The notes beneath the pieces were generated by a model. The model did no database searches. It was not told the origin of the DNA and saw only the letters and a program-made list of their open reading frames with translations. Shown one piece after another: positions 1 to 8,375 of a stretch of 34,282 nt of DNA; the first letter of the stretch is position 1, and each line of letters starts with the position of its first letter. Source of the stretch: Fidelibacterota bacterium (GTDB lineage Bacteria > Fidelibacterota > Marinisomatia > SCGC-AAA003-L08 > D37C17); contig SCKP01000019.1 of NCBI GenBank assembly GCA_004124405.1, positions 1 to 34,282 of the forward strand. The letters run 5' to 3'. The position numbers and the translations under genes were made by a program.

Positions 1-378
1 AATCACAAATTCATATGTCTCTATAATATCTAACACTACATCTTCTGAGGCATCGTAATATTTAAAATGGAGCAGATCACCTTCAGCGTTACTGCGCAGC
101 TGTACCTCAAACACTGGTGTTCCCTGATAGGGTCCAAATGGCGGGAATAACATGAGACCAACCCCTCGAACATTTCCATCATCATCAAATGCGGCAAATA
201 TGTCTCCATCGTCACCCATTTGGTCACCACTCTCATCGAGTACAATCCCACCTGAAATGGTAGCCGTAAATTCATAGGCACCAGGATCATCTTCCCAATC
301 CGGTGGATTTGCAAAAATAAATTGTATCGATATTAAAAGAAATGCTGCAGGTAAGATACTACGGCTAAAAAACTTCAT
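1..378 (-). CDS. Secreted protein of unknown function, N-terminal part (runs off left edge)
   Basis: An uninterrupted reading frame of 126 codons starts with ATG at 378 and is still open at base 1, so the C-terminus is missing. A GGAGGAGA Shine-Dalgarno sequence lies about 9 nt before the ATG. Residues 1-23 form a clear Sec signal peptide (basic start, hydrophobic core, likely cleavage after FIFA). The mature part begins NPPDWEDDPGAYEF and is acidic, with the stretch GDIFAAFDDDGNVRGVG. That G-D-x-x-A-A-F...G-x-x-R-G-V pattern resembles repeats I associate with extracellular proteins of FCB-group bacteria; I cannot name a formal domain. It is divergent from gltA and shares the 379-667 regulatory region. 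Function is unknown; export is the only firm inference. Confidence 0.8.
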   Translation of the reverse strand, partial: MKFFSRSILPAAFLLISIQFIFANPPDWEDDPGAYEFTATISGGIVLDESGDQMGDDGDIFAAFDDDGNVRGVGLMLFPPFGPYQGTPVFEVQLRSNAEGDLLHFKYYDASEDVVLDIIETYEFVI

Positions 379-431
379 TAAAATCACTTCTCCTCCATTT
401 GTTAATTAATTATCATCCCTCCTAGGATATA

Positions 432-455
432 GTAATAGCAGTTAACAACTATTAC
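432..455. promoter_or_regulatory. 24-bp near-palindrome, possible operator
   Basis: The arms GTAATAG and CTATTAC flank a central GTTAAC, itself palindromic, with two mismatched positions on each side of the core. It lies 54 nt upstream of the secreted-protein start on the minus strand. The symmetry is seen directly; a role as operator is inference. Confidence 0.35.
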
Positions 456-520
456 ACTATTTGCAAATTTATTACAGTTACCGAATTTTATACAATGCTT
501 TTTCTCGATATATTTTCTCC

Positions 521-536
521 TGTGATACAAATCACA
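521..536. promoter_or_regulatory. Predicted CRP-type binding site (TGTGA-N6-TCACA)
   Basis: The sequence TGTGATACAAATCACA is an exact match to the CRP half-site pair TGTGA and TCACA with a 6-bp spacer. It sits between the divergent secreted-protein gene (start 378) and gltA (start 668). A possible leftward -10 element (TATAAA, minus strand, 492-487) would put the site centre about 48 bp upstream of transcription start. The Crp-family protein at 11681-12367 has a matching recognition helix. Binding is predicted, not shown. Confidence 0.6.
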
Positions 537-626
537 AAAAATGATAGAAAATAGAATAATTATTAAGATATTATGAAAGCAAATTCCAATTGTGAAGACT
601 CGATTATTCTGTTTAAATTTCCTATC

Positions 627-632
627 TATAAT
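627..632 (+). promoter_or_regulatory. gltA: Possible gltA -10 element (TATAAT)
   Basis: A perfect TATAAT lies 35 nt before the gltA ATG. The hexamer 17 bp upstream (TTATTC) is a poor -35, so activator help or a different sigma preference would be needed. The element is tentative. Confidence 0.3.
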
Positions 633-667
633 TATACTACAAACACCTAATTAGGTCAAAAATATCC

Positions 668-1939
668 ATGGAAAAAGCGCAGCTCACATTAGATGGTAAA
701 ACAATCGAATTACCCATCATCAAAGGTACTGAGGATGAAAAAGCGATCGATGTAACCCAGCTCAGAGCTGAAACAAACTATATAACCTTTGATCCATCTT
801 ACGGCAATACCGGATCTTGTTCCAGTGATATTACCTACATCAGCGGAGAGAAAGGAATATTGCGCTATAGAGGGTATCCAATAGAACAGTTGGCTGATAA
901 TTCGAGTTTTGTAGAGGTCATGTATTTACTTCTCTACGGGGAACTGCCTAATAAAACAGAATTAGTTTCTTTTAATAAGGAAATAACCTATCATTCCCTC
1001 ATTCACGAAGATATGAAGCGATTTTTTGATGGTTACCCCATGAATGCCCATCCAATGGGAGTATTGGCATCTACTGTTGCAGCTCTTTCTACATTTTACC
1101 CTGCCAGAGTTGATGGAGATATTGAACTGAATATCATTCGCCTTCTGGCTAAAGTAAAAACCCTGGCAGCATTTTCCTATAAGAAGTCTATTGGTCAACC
1201 ATTGATTTATCCAAAAAATGACCTGGGATTTGAAGAAAACTTTCTTCACATGATGTTTGCAGTCCCAGCCGAGGACTATACCGTCGATCCTACTATGGCA
1301 GAAGCATTGAGATTACTTCTCATACTTCATGCAGATCATGAACAGAATTGTTCCACCTCAACCGTAAGAATGGTAGGGAGCAGCCATGCAAACTTGTTTA
1401 TTTCCATTGCAGCGGGAATTGGTGCACTGTGGGGTGCATTACATGGCGGCGCCAACCAGCGCGTAATTGAAATGCTTAAAATGATTCATGCTGATGGTGA
1501 CAATTTTGGAAAATATGTAGATATGGCTAAGGATAAAAAATCAAATTTTAAAATGATGGGATTTGGACACAGAGTCTATAAAAATTTCGATCCGCGAGCT
1601 AAAATTTTAAAAAAGTCTGCAGATAATCTTTTATTAAAAATGGGAATAAATGACCCCCTTTTAAATATCGCAAAAGAGTTAGAACAAGTTGCATTAAAAG
1701 ATGATTTTTTTGTTTCCAGAAAGCTATACCCAAATGTAGATTTTTATTCGGGAATTATTTACAGGGCATTAGGCATTCCAACCAAGATGTTTACGGTGAT
1801 GTTTGCCCTGGGAAGACTTCCCGGCTGGATAGCACAATGGAAAGAAATGCGAAATGAGGAAAAACCTCGAATTTACCGACCAAGACAAATTTATACCGGC
1901 GTTGCAAAACGGGATTTTATCCCTCTTGACAAACGATAA
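668..1939 (+). CDS. gltA: Citrate synthase
   Basis: Condenses oxaloacetate and acetyl-CoA to citrate, the entry step of the TCA cycle, in the cytoplasm. The 423-aa protein is full length for the hexameric, Gram-negative-type enzyme. The N-terminal small domain reads TLDGKTIELPIIKGTE, followed by SYGNTGSCSSDITYISGEKG. The catalytic triad is visible as H259 (GALHGGAN), H301 (GFGHRVYK) and D358 (NVDFYSG); HADHEQN at 221-227 is also conserved. The ATG at 668 matches the usual family N-terminus, with only a weak AGG upstream. It is followed after 37 nt by mdh, so two TCA enzymes for neighbouring reactions are probably co-transcribed. The perfect CRP-type site at 521-536 lies upstream and may link the operon to cyclic nucleotide control. 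Confidence 0.97.
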   Translation: MEKAQLTLDGKTIELPIIKGTEDEKAIDVTQLRAETNYITFDPSYGNTGSCSSDITYISGEKGILRYRGYPIEQLADNSSFVEVMYLLLYGELPNKTELVSFNKEITYHSLIHEDMKRFFDGYPMNAHPMGVLASTVAALSTFYPARVDGDIELNIIRLLAKVKTLAAFSYKKSIGQPLIYPKNDLGFEENFLHMMFAVPAEDYTVDPTMAEALRLLLILHADHEQNCSTSTVRMVGSSHANLFISIAAGIGALWGALHGGANQRVIEMLKMIHADGDNFGKYVDMAKDKKSNFKMMGFGHRVYKNFDPRAKILKKSADNLLLKMGINDPLLNIAKELEQVALKDDFFVSRKLYPNVDFYSGIIYRALGIPTKMFTVMFALGRLPGWIAQWKEMRNEEKPRIYRPRQIYTGVAKRDFIPLDKR

Positions 1940-1976
1940 CACTTTTTATCCAATTAATTAATAAGGACATATAATA

Positions 1977-2912
1977 ATGGCACGTAAAAAAATTGCCCTG
2001 GTTGGCGGCGGACAAATTGGAGGCAATCTGGCTCTTCTGGCTACTCAAAAAGAACTAGGTGATATAGTAATTTATGACATCCCCCAAGCCGAAGGCATGA
2101 CAAAGGGAAAATCCCTTGATATCATGCAGTTACGTCCGCATGACGGCTATGACGTAAATCTGGAAGGTACCAGTGACCCTGCCGGATTAAAAGATGCAGA
2201 TGTGGTTATCATAACGGCTGGAATACCCCGAAAGCCCGGCATGGATAGAGAAGACCTTTTAGAAATCAATATTAAAATTATCACTGATGTTGCTAACAAT
2301 GTAAAAAAATATGCTCCCAATGCTTTTGTAATCGTGGTGTCAAACCCTCTGGATGCCATTGTATATTCATTTTATAAAGTTTCGGGATTTTCAAAAAATA
2401 AAGTGATCGGTATGGCAGGGGCTTTGGATAGTGGGCGCTTCCGGGCATTTCTAGCTATGGAAACTGGCTACTCTGTTCAGGATGTAAACTGCATGGTTTT
2501 AGGCGGCCATGGCGACACAATGGTTCCCATTACCCGCTTGGCAACTATTGGGGGAATTCCGGCAGAAGAACTGATACCCAAAGAGAGGCTGGATGCCATT
2601 GTGGAGCGAGTACGCTTTGCCGGCGGTGAATTGGTGAAATTGTATGGTAATGGTTCAGCCTATTATGCACCGGCTGCCTCGGCAATTGAAATGGCTGAAG
2701 CCTACCTGAAAGACAAAAAACGGGTAATCCCTTCGGCAGCTCTCTGCGAAGGTGAATTTGGAGTGGATGGATATTTTATTGGTGTTCCCACCGTCATTGG
2801 AGCTGGCGGTATTGAGAAAATACTGGAATTTAAACTCCTACCTGAAGAACAGGAAATGCTGAACAATACCCTGATAGCTGTTAAAAAAATGGTGGCTGAA
2901 ACCAAACTGTAA
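1977..2912 (+). CDS. mdh: Malate dehydrogenase (LDH-like type)
   Basis: Interconverts malate and oxaloacetate with NAD. The 311-aa length fits the LDH-like bacterial MDH group. The Rossmann motif GGGQIGG is at residues 10-16, and D34 at the end of the second strand indicates NAD rather than NADP. Substrate-binding arginines are R85 (AGIPRKPG), R91 and R154. R85 occupies the position that is Gln in lactate dehydrogenases, so malate specificity is supported. The catalytic pair is D151 and H178 (GGHGDTMVP). AAGGA lies about 10 nt before the ATG. It sits between gltA and an inositol-monophosphatase family gene that starts 14 nt after its stop. Confidence 0.96.
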   Translation: MARKKIALVGGGQIGGNLALLATQKELGDIVIYDIPQAEGMTKGKSLDIMQLRPHDGYDVNLEGTSDPAGLKDADVVIITAGIPRKPGMDREDLLEINIKIITDVANNVKKYAPNAFVIVVSNPLDAIVYSFYKVSGFSKNKVIGMAGALDSGRFRAFLAMETGYSVQDVNCMVLGGHGDTMVPITRLATIGGIPAEELIPKERLDAIVERVRFAGGELVKLYGNGSAYYAPAASAIEMAEAYLKDKKRVIPSAALCEGEFGVDGYFIGVPTVIGAGGIEKILEFKLLPEEQEMLNNTLIAVKKMVAETKL

Positions 2913-2926
2913 TTTCCCCGAAGACT

Positions 2927-3715
2927 ATGACGCAGACGGAAATGCTCGAATTTGCCAAGATAGCGGCAAAGGGAGCCGGGGCTATTCTTATGGAGCATTT
3001 TGGGCAAATTTCCTCTTACGAGCATAAATCCACCCCTATAGATTTGCTCACCATTGCCGATACCCAATCGGAAGCTTTCATCCTCAATGCAATCAAAACC
3101 ACCTTCCCAGATCATCATATTATTGCTGAAGAAAGCACCATTGTAGAAAATAATTCAGACTATCGTTGGGTTATTGATCCCTTAGATGGTACCACCAATT
3201 TTGTACATAACCTTCCTATTTTTGCTGTATCCATTGGCTTGCAGTATAAAGGTGAAACTATTGTGGGGGTAGTGTATAATCCAGCTGCGGATAAATGCTT
3301 CTGGGCAGAGAAAAATGGAGGGGCATTCTTAAATGGAGAATCGATTCATAATACTTCAACTAATACTTTAAGTAATAGTCTTTTAGTTACAGGTTTTCCT
3401 TACACTCATGATGATAGATGGAGTAAAGGATTTGATCTTTTTAAAACACTGTATGGAAAAACTCAGGGGGTACGAAGGCTGGGCGCTGCTGCCTTGGATT
3501 TCTGTTTTGTAGCCATGGGTCGTTTTGAGGGATTCTGGGAATTTGGACTGCAGCCCTGGGATGTCTGTGCCGGCGCTCTCATTTTGGAAGAAGCAGGGGG
3601 AAAAGTTTCAGATTGGGATAACTCCCCCATGCCCTTTAGCGGAGAGCGGGTATTAGCCACAAATGGTTTTATTCATGAGGAAATGAAAGATATACTGGAG
3701 AATGATCTGTTTTAA
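2927..3715 (+). CDS. suhB: Inositol monophosphatase family protein (SuhB-like)
   Basis: A Mg-dependent, lithium-sensitive type phosphatase fold. Metal-binding motifs are visible: E68-E69 (IIAEES), DPLDGTTNFVH at 84-94, and WDVCAGALILEEAGG from W211-D212. Length 262 aa is normal. The family hydrolyses inositol-1-phosphate or related sugar phosphates such as fructose-1,6-bisphosphate or nucleotide 3'-phosphates, and the sequence alone does not settle the substrate. It starts 14 nt after mdh and is likely co-transcribed with the TCA genes. Its TAA stop overlaps the TAA of the convergent uvrC gene, so no terminator fits between them. Confidence 0.88.
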   Translation: MTQTEMLEFAKIAAKGAGAILMEHFGQISSYEHKSTPIDLLTIADTQSEAFILNAIKTTFPDHHIIAEESTIVENNSDYRWVIDPLDGTTNFVHNLPIFAVSIGLQYKGETIVGVVYNPAADKCFWAEKNGGAFLNGESIHNTSTNTLSNSLLVTGFPYTHDDRWSKGFDLFKTLYGKTQGVRRLGAAALDFCFVAMGRFEGFWEFGLQPWDVCAGALILEEAGGKVSDWDNSPMPFSGERVLATNGFIHEEMKDILENDLF

Positions 3716-5544
3716 TTCTGGGAAATTGCTGAGCATTCCTTAATAGCTTTACAGAGCTTTTTCGAAAATCCTGTTTTCTCCCTCAGTTCATTTAATGAAG
3801 ATTTCTGTATACTTTTCAACGACTTAAACTCCTGCCACAGTTTCTGAATTCGTTTTTTACCCATACCGGGGATTTCCTCAAATATGCTTTTGGTCATATC
3901 CTTTTTTCGTGTTTTGCGGTGAAAGGTAATGGCAAAACGGTGGACTTCATCCCGAATTGCCCGTAATAAATACAGTCCAGCTGATGTTTTGGCAATATTC
4001 TGGGGTTCACTCATGCCGGGCTTAAAAACTTCTTCCAGTCGCTTAGCAAGACCAATAACGGGCACATACCCCAGTCCCAAAGCATCTAAAGCAGATTTTG
4101 CTGCAGATAGCTGCCCCTTGCCCCCATCAATGAGTATGAGGTCCGGCAGGGGATTTTTTTCATCCAACTGCCGTGTATAGCGGCGGGTTACCACCTCGCG
4201 CATAGATGCAAAATCATCTATCCCTTTTACGGTTTTAATATGGAATTTCCGATATTCAGATTTACGGGGTTTGCCATCTACAAAACAGACCATTCCCGCA
4301 ACGGGATTACTGCCCTGTATATTTGAATTATCGAAGGCTTCGATTCGCCGGGGAGCCACCTCCATACCCAAGTCCTCCTGTAGTTGGAGCACCGGTTTTG
4401 TGAGAAGTTCCTTGCGCTTGGCTTGTTTGAGACGCAGTTCGCCCAGTAATAAATCGGCGTTTCTTTTAGATATTTCTACGAGTTTTCGTTTTTCTCCTCT
4501 TTCTGGAACCAGAATCTGCACCCGCTTTTTCCGGATACCCTTCAGCCACTTTTCATATTCTACGATTTCATCAAAAATGCATTCAACCAATACTTCCTCC
4601 GGTAAATCTATGGTTGAAGAGTAATACTGAAGTATAAATTGTGAGAGATTTTTTGCATGAGAATCGGGGTCATGTACTTTTAAATTAAACTTTTCACGCC
4701 CCATAATGTGACCATTGCGAATACGCATCACTACTCCTATACCATAACTATTTTCTGCTGATACTGCCACCACATCCCTGTCCTTAAAATCCTGACTGGC
4801 TTTTTTCTGTTTTCGGGTAAATTGGGTGACGGCATTCAGCTGATCTCTATAGCGTGCTGCATCTTCATATTTTTGATGATTACTGGAATCATCCATTTGT
4901 TTCCGTAGATACTTCTGAATTTCCCGATTCCGGCCTTTTAAAAAGCCCTTGATCTGATTGATCATTTCCCCATATTCTTTTTCTGAGACCAATCCCTCAC
5001 AGGGACCATCACAGCGCTTGATGTGATAATCCAGACAAATCTTGATCTTCCCTGCTTGAATTGTATTGTCATCAATATAATAGGTGCAGGTTCGCAGTGG
5101 GAAAATCTTATGAATTACCCTCAGAATTTCTCTCAGGTAACCAGCATCAGTGTAGGGGCCAAAATAGTTATGGTCATCCTTGGTGAGGTTTTTCTGGCGG
5201 ATAATCTCCACCCTGGGATAGGGTTCATTGGTAATGCGGATATAGGGAAAAGTTTTATCATCTTTTAGAAATACATTATAACGGGGTTTATGCTCCTTAA
5301 TAAGATTTGCCTCCGTGAGAAGTGCCTCTACCTCAGACCGCATTACCAGCCATTCTAAATTGGCAATATTTTTCACCATTACCAATGTTTTCGGGTCTTT
5401 ACCTGCTGGAGAGTTAAAATAGGAACGTACCCTATTTCTCAATACCTTAGCCTTGCCAATATATATGATCTCTCCCTTTCCATCACGGAAGAAATAGACT
5501 CCTGGTGATTTGGGTATTTGGCTGATTTTCTGCTGAATATCCAT
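3712..5544 (-). CDS. uvrC: UvrABC excinuclease subunit C
   Basis: Makes the dual incisions in nucleotide excision repair. The 610-aa protein has all expected parts: an N-terminal GIY-YIG nuclease (G15-V-Y17, Y28-I-G30, R39, E77), a cysteine cluster around 170-182 (CLDYHIKRCDGPC), a UVR/UvrB-binding helix pair near 205-240, the RNase H-like second nuclease with D405 (EAFDNSNI), D444 (GIDDFASMRE), D473 (LIDGGKG) and H535 (RDEVHRF), and C-terminal helix-hairpin-helix motifs around 555-595. The ATG at 5544 matches the family start; no Shine-Dalgarno is visible. It is monocistronic as far as seen, with its promoter in 5545-5734, and is convergent with the suhB-like gene. Confidence 0.96.
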   Translation of the reverse strand: MDIQQKISQIPKSPGVYFFRDGKGEIIYIGKAKVLRNRVRSYFNSPAGKDPKTLVMVKNIANLEWLVMRSEVEALLTEANLIKEHKPRYNVFLKDDKTFPYIRITNEPYPRVEIIRQKNLTKDDHNYFGPYTDAGYLREILRVIHKIFPLRTCTYYIDDNTIQAGKIKICLDYHIKRCDGPCEGLVSEKEYGEMINQIKGFLKGRNREIQKYLRKQMDDSSNHQKYEDAARYRDQLNAVTQFTRKQKKASQDFKDRDVVAVSAENSYGIGVVMRIRNGHIMGREKFNLKVHDPDSHAKNLSQFILQYYSSTIDLPEEVLVECIFDEIVEYEKWLKGIRKKRVQILVPERGEKRKLVEISKRNADLLLGELRLKQAKRKELLTKPVLQLQEDLGMEVAPRRIEAFDNSNIQGSNPVAGMVCFVDGKPRKSEYRKFHIKTVKGIDDFASMREVVTRRYTRQLDEKNPLPDLILIDGGKGQLSAAKSALDALGLGYVPVIGLAKRLEEVFKPGMSEPQNIAKTSAGLYLLRAIRDEVHRFAITFHRKTRKKDMTKSIFEEIPGMGKKRIQKLWQEFKSLKSIQKSSLNELREKTGFSKKLCKAIKECSAISQN

Positions 5545-5734
5545 TAGTGTAATTTAGGGAACTATCAGAGAAATGGATTAAACATCTCTGTCATTTTAAA
5601 ATAGAAGAAAAAGAACCAATCTAAAATATTTGTAATTAGATATTTATAAACACTCCCAGGTTATATGAGTATTAAGACTACTGAGATATATGCAAACTGG
5701 GTTTGGAAAGAAGAATTGGAGAGGTGTACATAAA

Positions 5735-5756
5735 CAACAACCTCGAAAGGATGTTG
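5735..5756 (-). terminator. Possible terminator hairpin of the crp-to-mce operon
   Basis: On the minus strand this reads as an 8-bp stem with one T-T mismatch and a 4-nt TTCG loop, starting 4 nt after the mce stop. Only a short TTTA follows, not a long T-run, so it could be a weak intrinsic terminator or an mRNA 3'-end stabiliser. The rest of 5545-5734 must hold the uvrC promoter; no clear -35/-10 pair was recognised there. Confidence 0.45.
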
Positions 5757-5760
5757 AACT

Positions 5761-6180
5761 TTACTTCTTTTCACATAATTCTACCAGCACCCCGCCAGTG
5801 GACTTAGGATGGATAAAGGCAATTTGTAAACCCTCTGCACCTATTCGAGGACTCTTATCAATAAGCTGAACATCGTTCTCATTTAGATAGTTTAACGCCG
5901 ACTGAATATTGTCAACAATAAGGGCGATATGATGCATCCCCTCCGGTCTTTTTCCAAGAAATTTAGCTATGGGTGAATCAGGAGATGTGGCTTTGAGAAA
6001 TTCCAATTTATCCTTACCGGCATGATAAATGTCTGTTATAACCTGCTGGTCGTCAACCTTTTCCCTGCGGTGGAGGTCTAAACCTAAGAGCTCCCCAAAT
6101 ATTTCAGATATGCTGTTCAAATCTTTTACAGCAATACCCACATGTTCAATGCCTAAAATTTTAAACGGTAGTTTTGGCAT
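5761..6180 (-). CDS. mce: Methylmalonyl-CoA epimerase (VOC fold)
   Basis: Interconverts the 2R and 2S epimers of methylmalonyl-CoA, linking propionyl-CoA metabolism to succinyl-CoA. A 139-aa start at ATG 6180 (MPKLPFKILGIEHVGIAV) is preferred over the longer frame from 6249, because the extra 23 residues would overlap rimO widely and are not family-like; GAAGAG lies upstream. It overlaps the end of rimO by 20 nt. Expected metal ligands are present: H13, a Gln at 45/46, H84 (GMHHIAL) and E134 (VLVELCE). Together with meaB in the same operon it points to a B12-dependent methylmalonyl-CoA mutase elsewhere in the genome. Confidence 0.9.
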   Translation of the reverse strand: MPKLPFKILGIEHVGIAVKDLNSISEIFGELLGLDLHRREKVDDQQVITDIYHAGKDKLEFLKATSPDSPIAKFLGKRPEGMHHIALIVDNIQSALNYLNENDVQLIDKSPRIGAEGLQIAFIHPKSTGGVLVELCEKK

Positions 6181-7480
6181 GGACCAATCTCTTCGCTGAC
6201 AAATCATATTCAAAAGCATCGGTGATTTCAACATCATAAAATTCACCAATATTCAGTTTTTCATCTACCCGGACAAAATTATCCACTTCCGGTGCATCTC
6301 GATAGGAACGGCCAATAGATGTTCCATCTTCACTATGTCTGTCGATGAGTACTCTTTCTATATTCCCAATGAGAGTCTGATTTTTTTTCCAATTCAGATC
6401 CTGCTGCAGCATCATGATGGCATCCATGCGTTCTGTTTTTATTTCTGTAGGCACATCATCTTTTAATGATGCGCCATGGGTTCCCTCTTCCTCTGAGTAG
6501 GTAAAAACTCCCAGGCGGTCAAACTCAATCTCTTCTACAAAACTATACAGCTCTTTAAAATCTTCATCTGTTTCACCGGGGAAGCCTACAATTATACTGG
6601 TTCGGAGAGAAATGTCATGTTTTACCTTCCGCAAATCATCAATTCTTTTTCGAATACCATCCGACATAAGTCCTCGGCGCATATTTTTCAGCATTTTATC
6701 GGAGCCATGCTGAACAGGCATATCAATATAGGATACAAGCTTCTCCAGCTGCCCAAAGCGCTGAATCATTTCCTTATGTAAATGTGCAGGGTGGGCATAA
6801 TGCAGGCGGATCCATTCCAGTCCGTTTACCTCGTTGAGTTCATCCATAAGTTCATGTAATGATGATCTTGGTGTAAGGTCCCAGCCATAGGAAGTAGAGT
6901 CCTGGGCGATAACCAGTAATTCTTTCACACCATTATCAGCTAAACGTTGTGCTTCCTGCACATTCCAGGCAACTGGCTGGCTTTTCTGCAGTCCACGCAT
7001 AATAGGGATTGAGCAAAAACTACAGCCATTATCACAGCCTTCAGCAATTTTCAGATAGGCATAATGATTAGGCGTCAATAATGAGCGGAAGTAGTCAGGG
7101 TCATCTTTTGTATGGGCTTTTCCGGTAAGGTAGCTCAGAACTGCAGCATGGTCATCGGTACCAAAAAACGCATCTACCTCCGGGAGTTCTTCATGCAATT
7201 CGGAGCCATAGCGATCTGAAAAGCATCCCATGACAACCAATTTTTCCACTTGATTGGACTTCCGCAATTCTCCTGCATCCAAAATTACATCTACAGATTC
7301 CTCCCTGGCAATATCTAAGAAGCCACAAGTATTCACGATGAGTATATCCGCATCATCTGATTTTTGTACGATTTCATAGTTCTCCTGCCTGAGTCCACCC
7401 AGTAGAATTTCTGAATCCACCAAATTTTTGGCACATCCCAGACTAATCATACATACTCTATTTTTTTCAGATTTAGCCAT
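6161..7480 (-). CDS. rimO: Ribosomal protein uS12 methylthiotransferase
   Basis: A radical-SAM enzyme that adds a methylthio group to an aspartate of ribosomal protein S12. The 439-aa protein has an N-terminal MTTase domain with three cluster cysteines C16 (SLGCAKNLVDSE), C52 (NTCGF) and C86 (VMGCFSDRY), the radical-SAM motif C149-x3-C153-x2-C156 (GCDNGCSFCSIP), and a C-terminal TRAM domain at about 365-435. GCAKNLVDSE distinguishes RimO from MiaB, which is encoded separately at 31630-32997. It starts with ATG overlapping the ftsY stop by 8 nt (ATGGCTAA), suggesting translational coupling. Confidence 0.95.
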   Translation of the reverse strand: MAKSEKNRVCMISLGCAKNLVDSEILLGGLRQENYEIVQKSDDADILIVNTCGFLDIAREESVDVILDAGELRKSNQVEKLVVMGCFSDRYGSELHEELPEVDAFFGTDDHAAVLSYLTGKAHTKDDPDYFRSLLTPNHYAYLKIAEGCDNGCSFCSIPIMRGLQKSQPVAWNVQEAQRLADNGVKELLVIAQDSTSYGWDLTPRSSLHELMDELNEVNGLEWIRLHYAHPAHLHKEMIQRFGQLEKLVSYIDMPVQHGSDKMLKNMRRGLMSDGIRKRIDDLRKVKHDISLRTSIIVGFPGETDEDFKELYSFVEEIEFDRLGVFTYSEEEGTHGASLKDDVPTEIKTERMDAIMMLQQDLNWKKNQTLIGNIERVLIDRHSEDGTSIGRSYRDAPEVDNFVRVDEKLNIGEFYDVEITDAFEYDLSAKRLVHAKTTV

Positions 7481-8375
7481 TTATCTTTTCTTTTTCAGTT
7501 GATATTAATCCGTTAATATAGCTTCCTCTATCAAAAGGAACCAAGTCTTCAACTTGCTCCCCTACTCCCAAAAAGTAGACCGGAAGATTCAGCTCTTTCA
7601 TAATTTGGATAGCAATGCCGCCTCGTGCTGTACCATCCATCTTGGTTAATATTACACCCGTTAGGGGAATATATTTAGCAAATTCTCTGGCTTGTTGAAG
7701 TCCATTTTGACCGGTGTTGGCATCAATGGTGATGAGTACATCTACTTCATCCGTAAGTTTTAATATTACCCTGTAGATTTTCTCCAATTCTTTCATGTGA
7801 TTGACCGAAGTATGCAAGCGCCCTGAAGTGTCCACAATGATCCTGTCCAGGTTTTTTGTGATTCCACTGGAAACCCCATCATAAGCAACAGAGGCGGGAT
7901 CAGTAGATTTATCGTTCGCTGTTAAATGCAGGTTGAGCCGTTCCGCCCAGATACGTATCTGCTCTACAGCCGCTGCTCGATATGTGTCTGCAGCAACCAG
8001 AGAAACTGACTGGCCAGAATTGGAAAAATACCCTCCTAATTTAGCGGCTGATGTTGTTTTCCCTGTCCCATTTATTCCCACCATAAGAATTACCTTCTGT
8101 AATTCACCAACCTCATTTACATCAGCAAGATACTGTTGAATGCACTGCTGAAATCGATCTTTCCGGGTAATTTCAGCTTTATCCGGCGCTTTAAGCTGTT
8201 CAATTATAGAATCTGTAAGCTCCCAGCCAATATCTGCACCAAGCAATGCTTCTTCCAAATCTTCAATATCATCCTCAGTGAGAATGGTTTTTCCGGAGAA
8301 TTTCGCAAAAAGATAGGATAACTTAGTACGAGTTTTCGTTAAACCTGAAATTGTTTTTTTGAGAAATGAAATCAT
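7473..8375 (-). CDS. ftsY: Signal recognition particle receptor
   Basis: A GTPase that docks SRP-ribosome complexes at the membrane. The 300-aa protein is the NG core only, with a short basic N-terminus and no long acidic A domain. GTPase motifs: G1 GINGTGKTT at 100-108, the SRP insertion motif DTYRAAAVEQ at 130-139, G3 DTSGR at 182-186 and G4 TKMDGTARGG at 244-253. The presence of DTYRAAA and absence of an M domain separate it from Ffh. The start overlaps the pgsA stop as ATGA. Its place downstream of tatC and pgsA groups it with membrane and export functions. Confidence 0.96.
   Translation of the reverse strand: MISFLKKTISGLTKTRTKLSYLFAKFSGKTILTEDDIEDLEEALLGADIGWELTDSIIEQLKAPDKAEITRKDRFQQCIQQYLADVNEVGELQKVILMVGINGTGKTTSAAKLGGYFSNSGQSVSLVAADTYRAAAVEQIRIWAERLNLHLTANDKSTDPASVAYDGVSSGITKNLDRIIVDTSGRLHTSVNHMKELEKIYRVILKLTDEVDVLITIDANTGQNGLQQAREFAKYIPLTGVILTKMDGTARGGIAIQIMKELNLPVYFLGVGEQVEDLVPFDRGSYINGLISTEKEKING

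Noticed and set aside
36-314. 92-aa frame on the minus strand at the left edge
   Set aside because: It is out of frame with the longer 1-378 frame, which has a signal peptide, Shine-Dalgarno and sensible composition; the 92-aa frame is a shadow.
5545-5734. RNA gene or small ORF upstream of uvrC
   Set aside because: No tRNA cloverleaf, conserved RNA fold or convincing coding frame was seen; it is most likely only the uvrC promoter region.
6181-6249. Longer mce start at 6249
   Set aside because: The extra 23 residues lie inside rimO and are not like the epimerase family; ATG 6180 has a better context.
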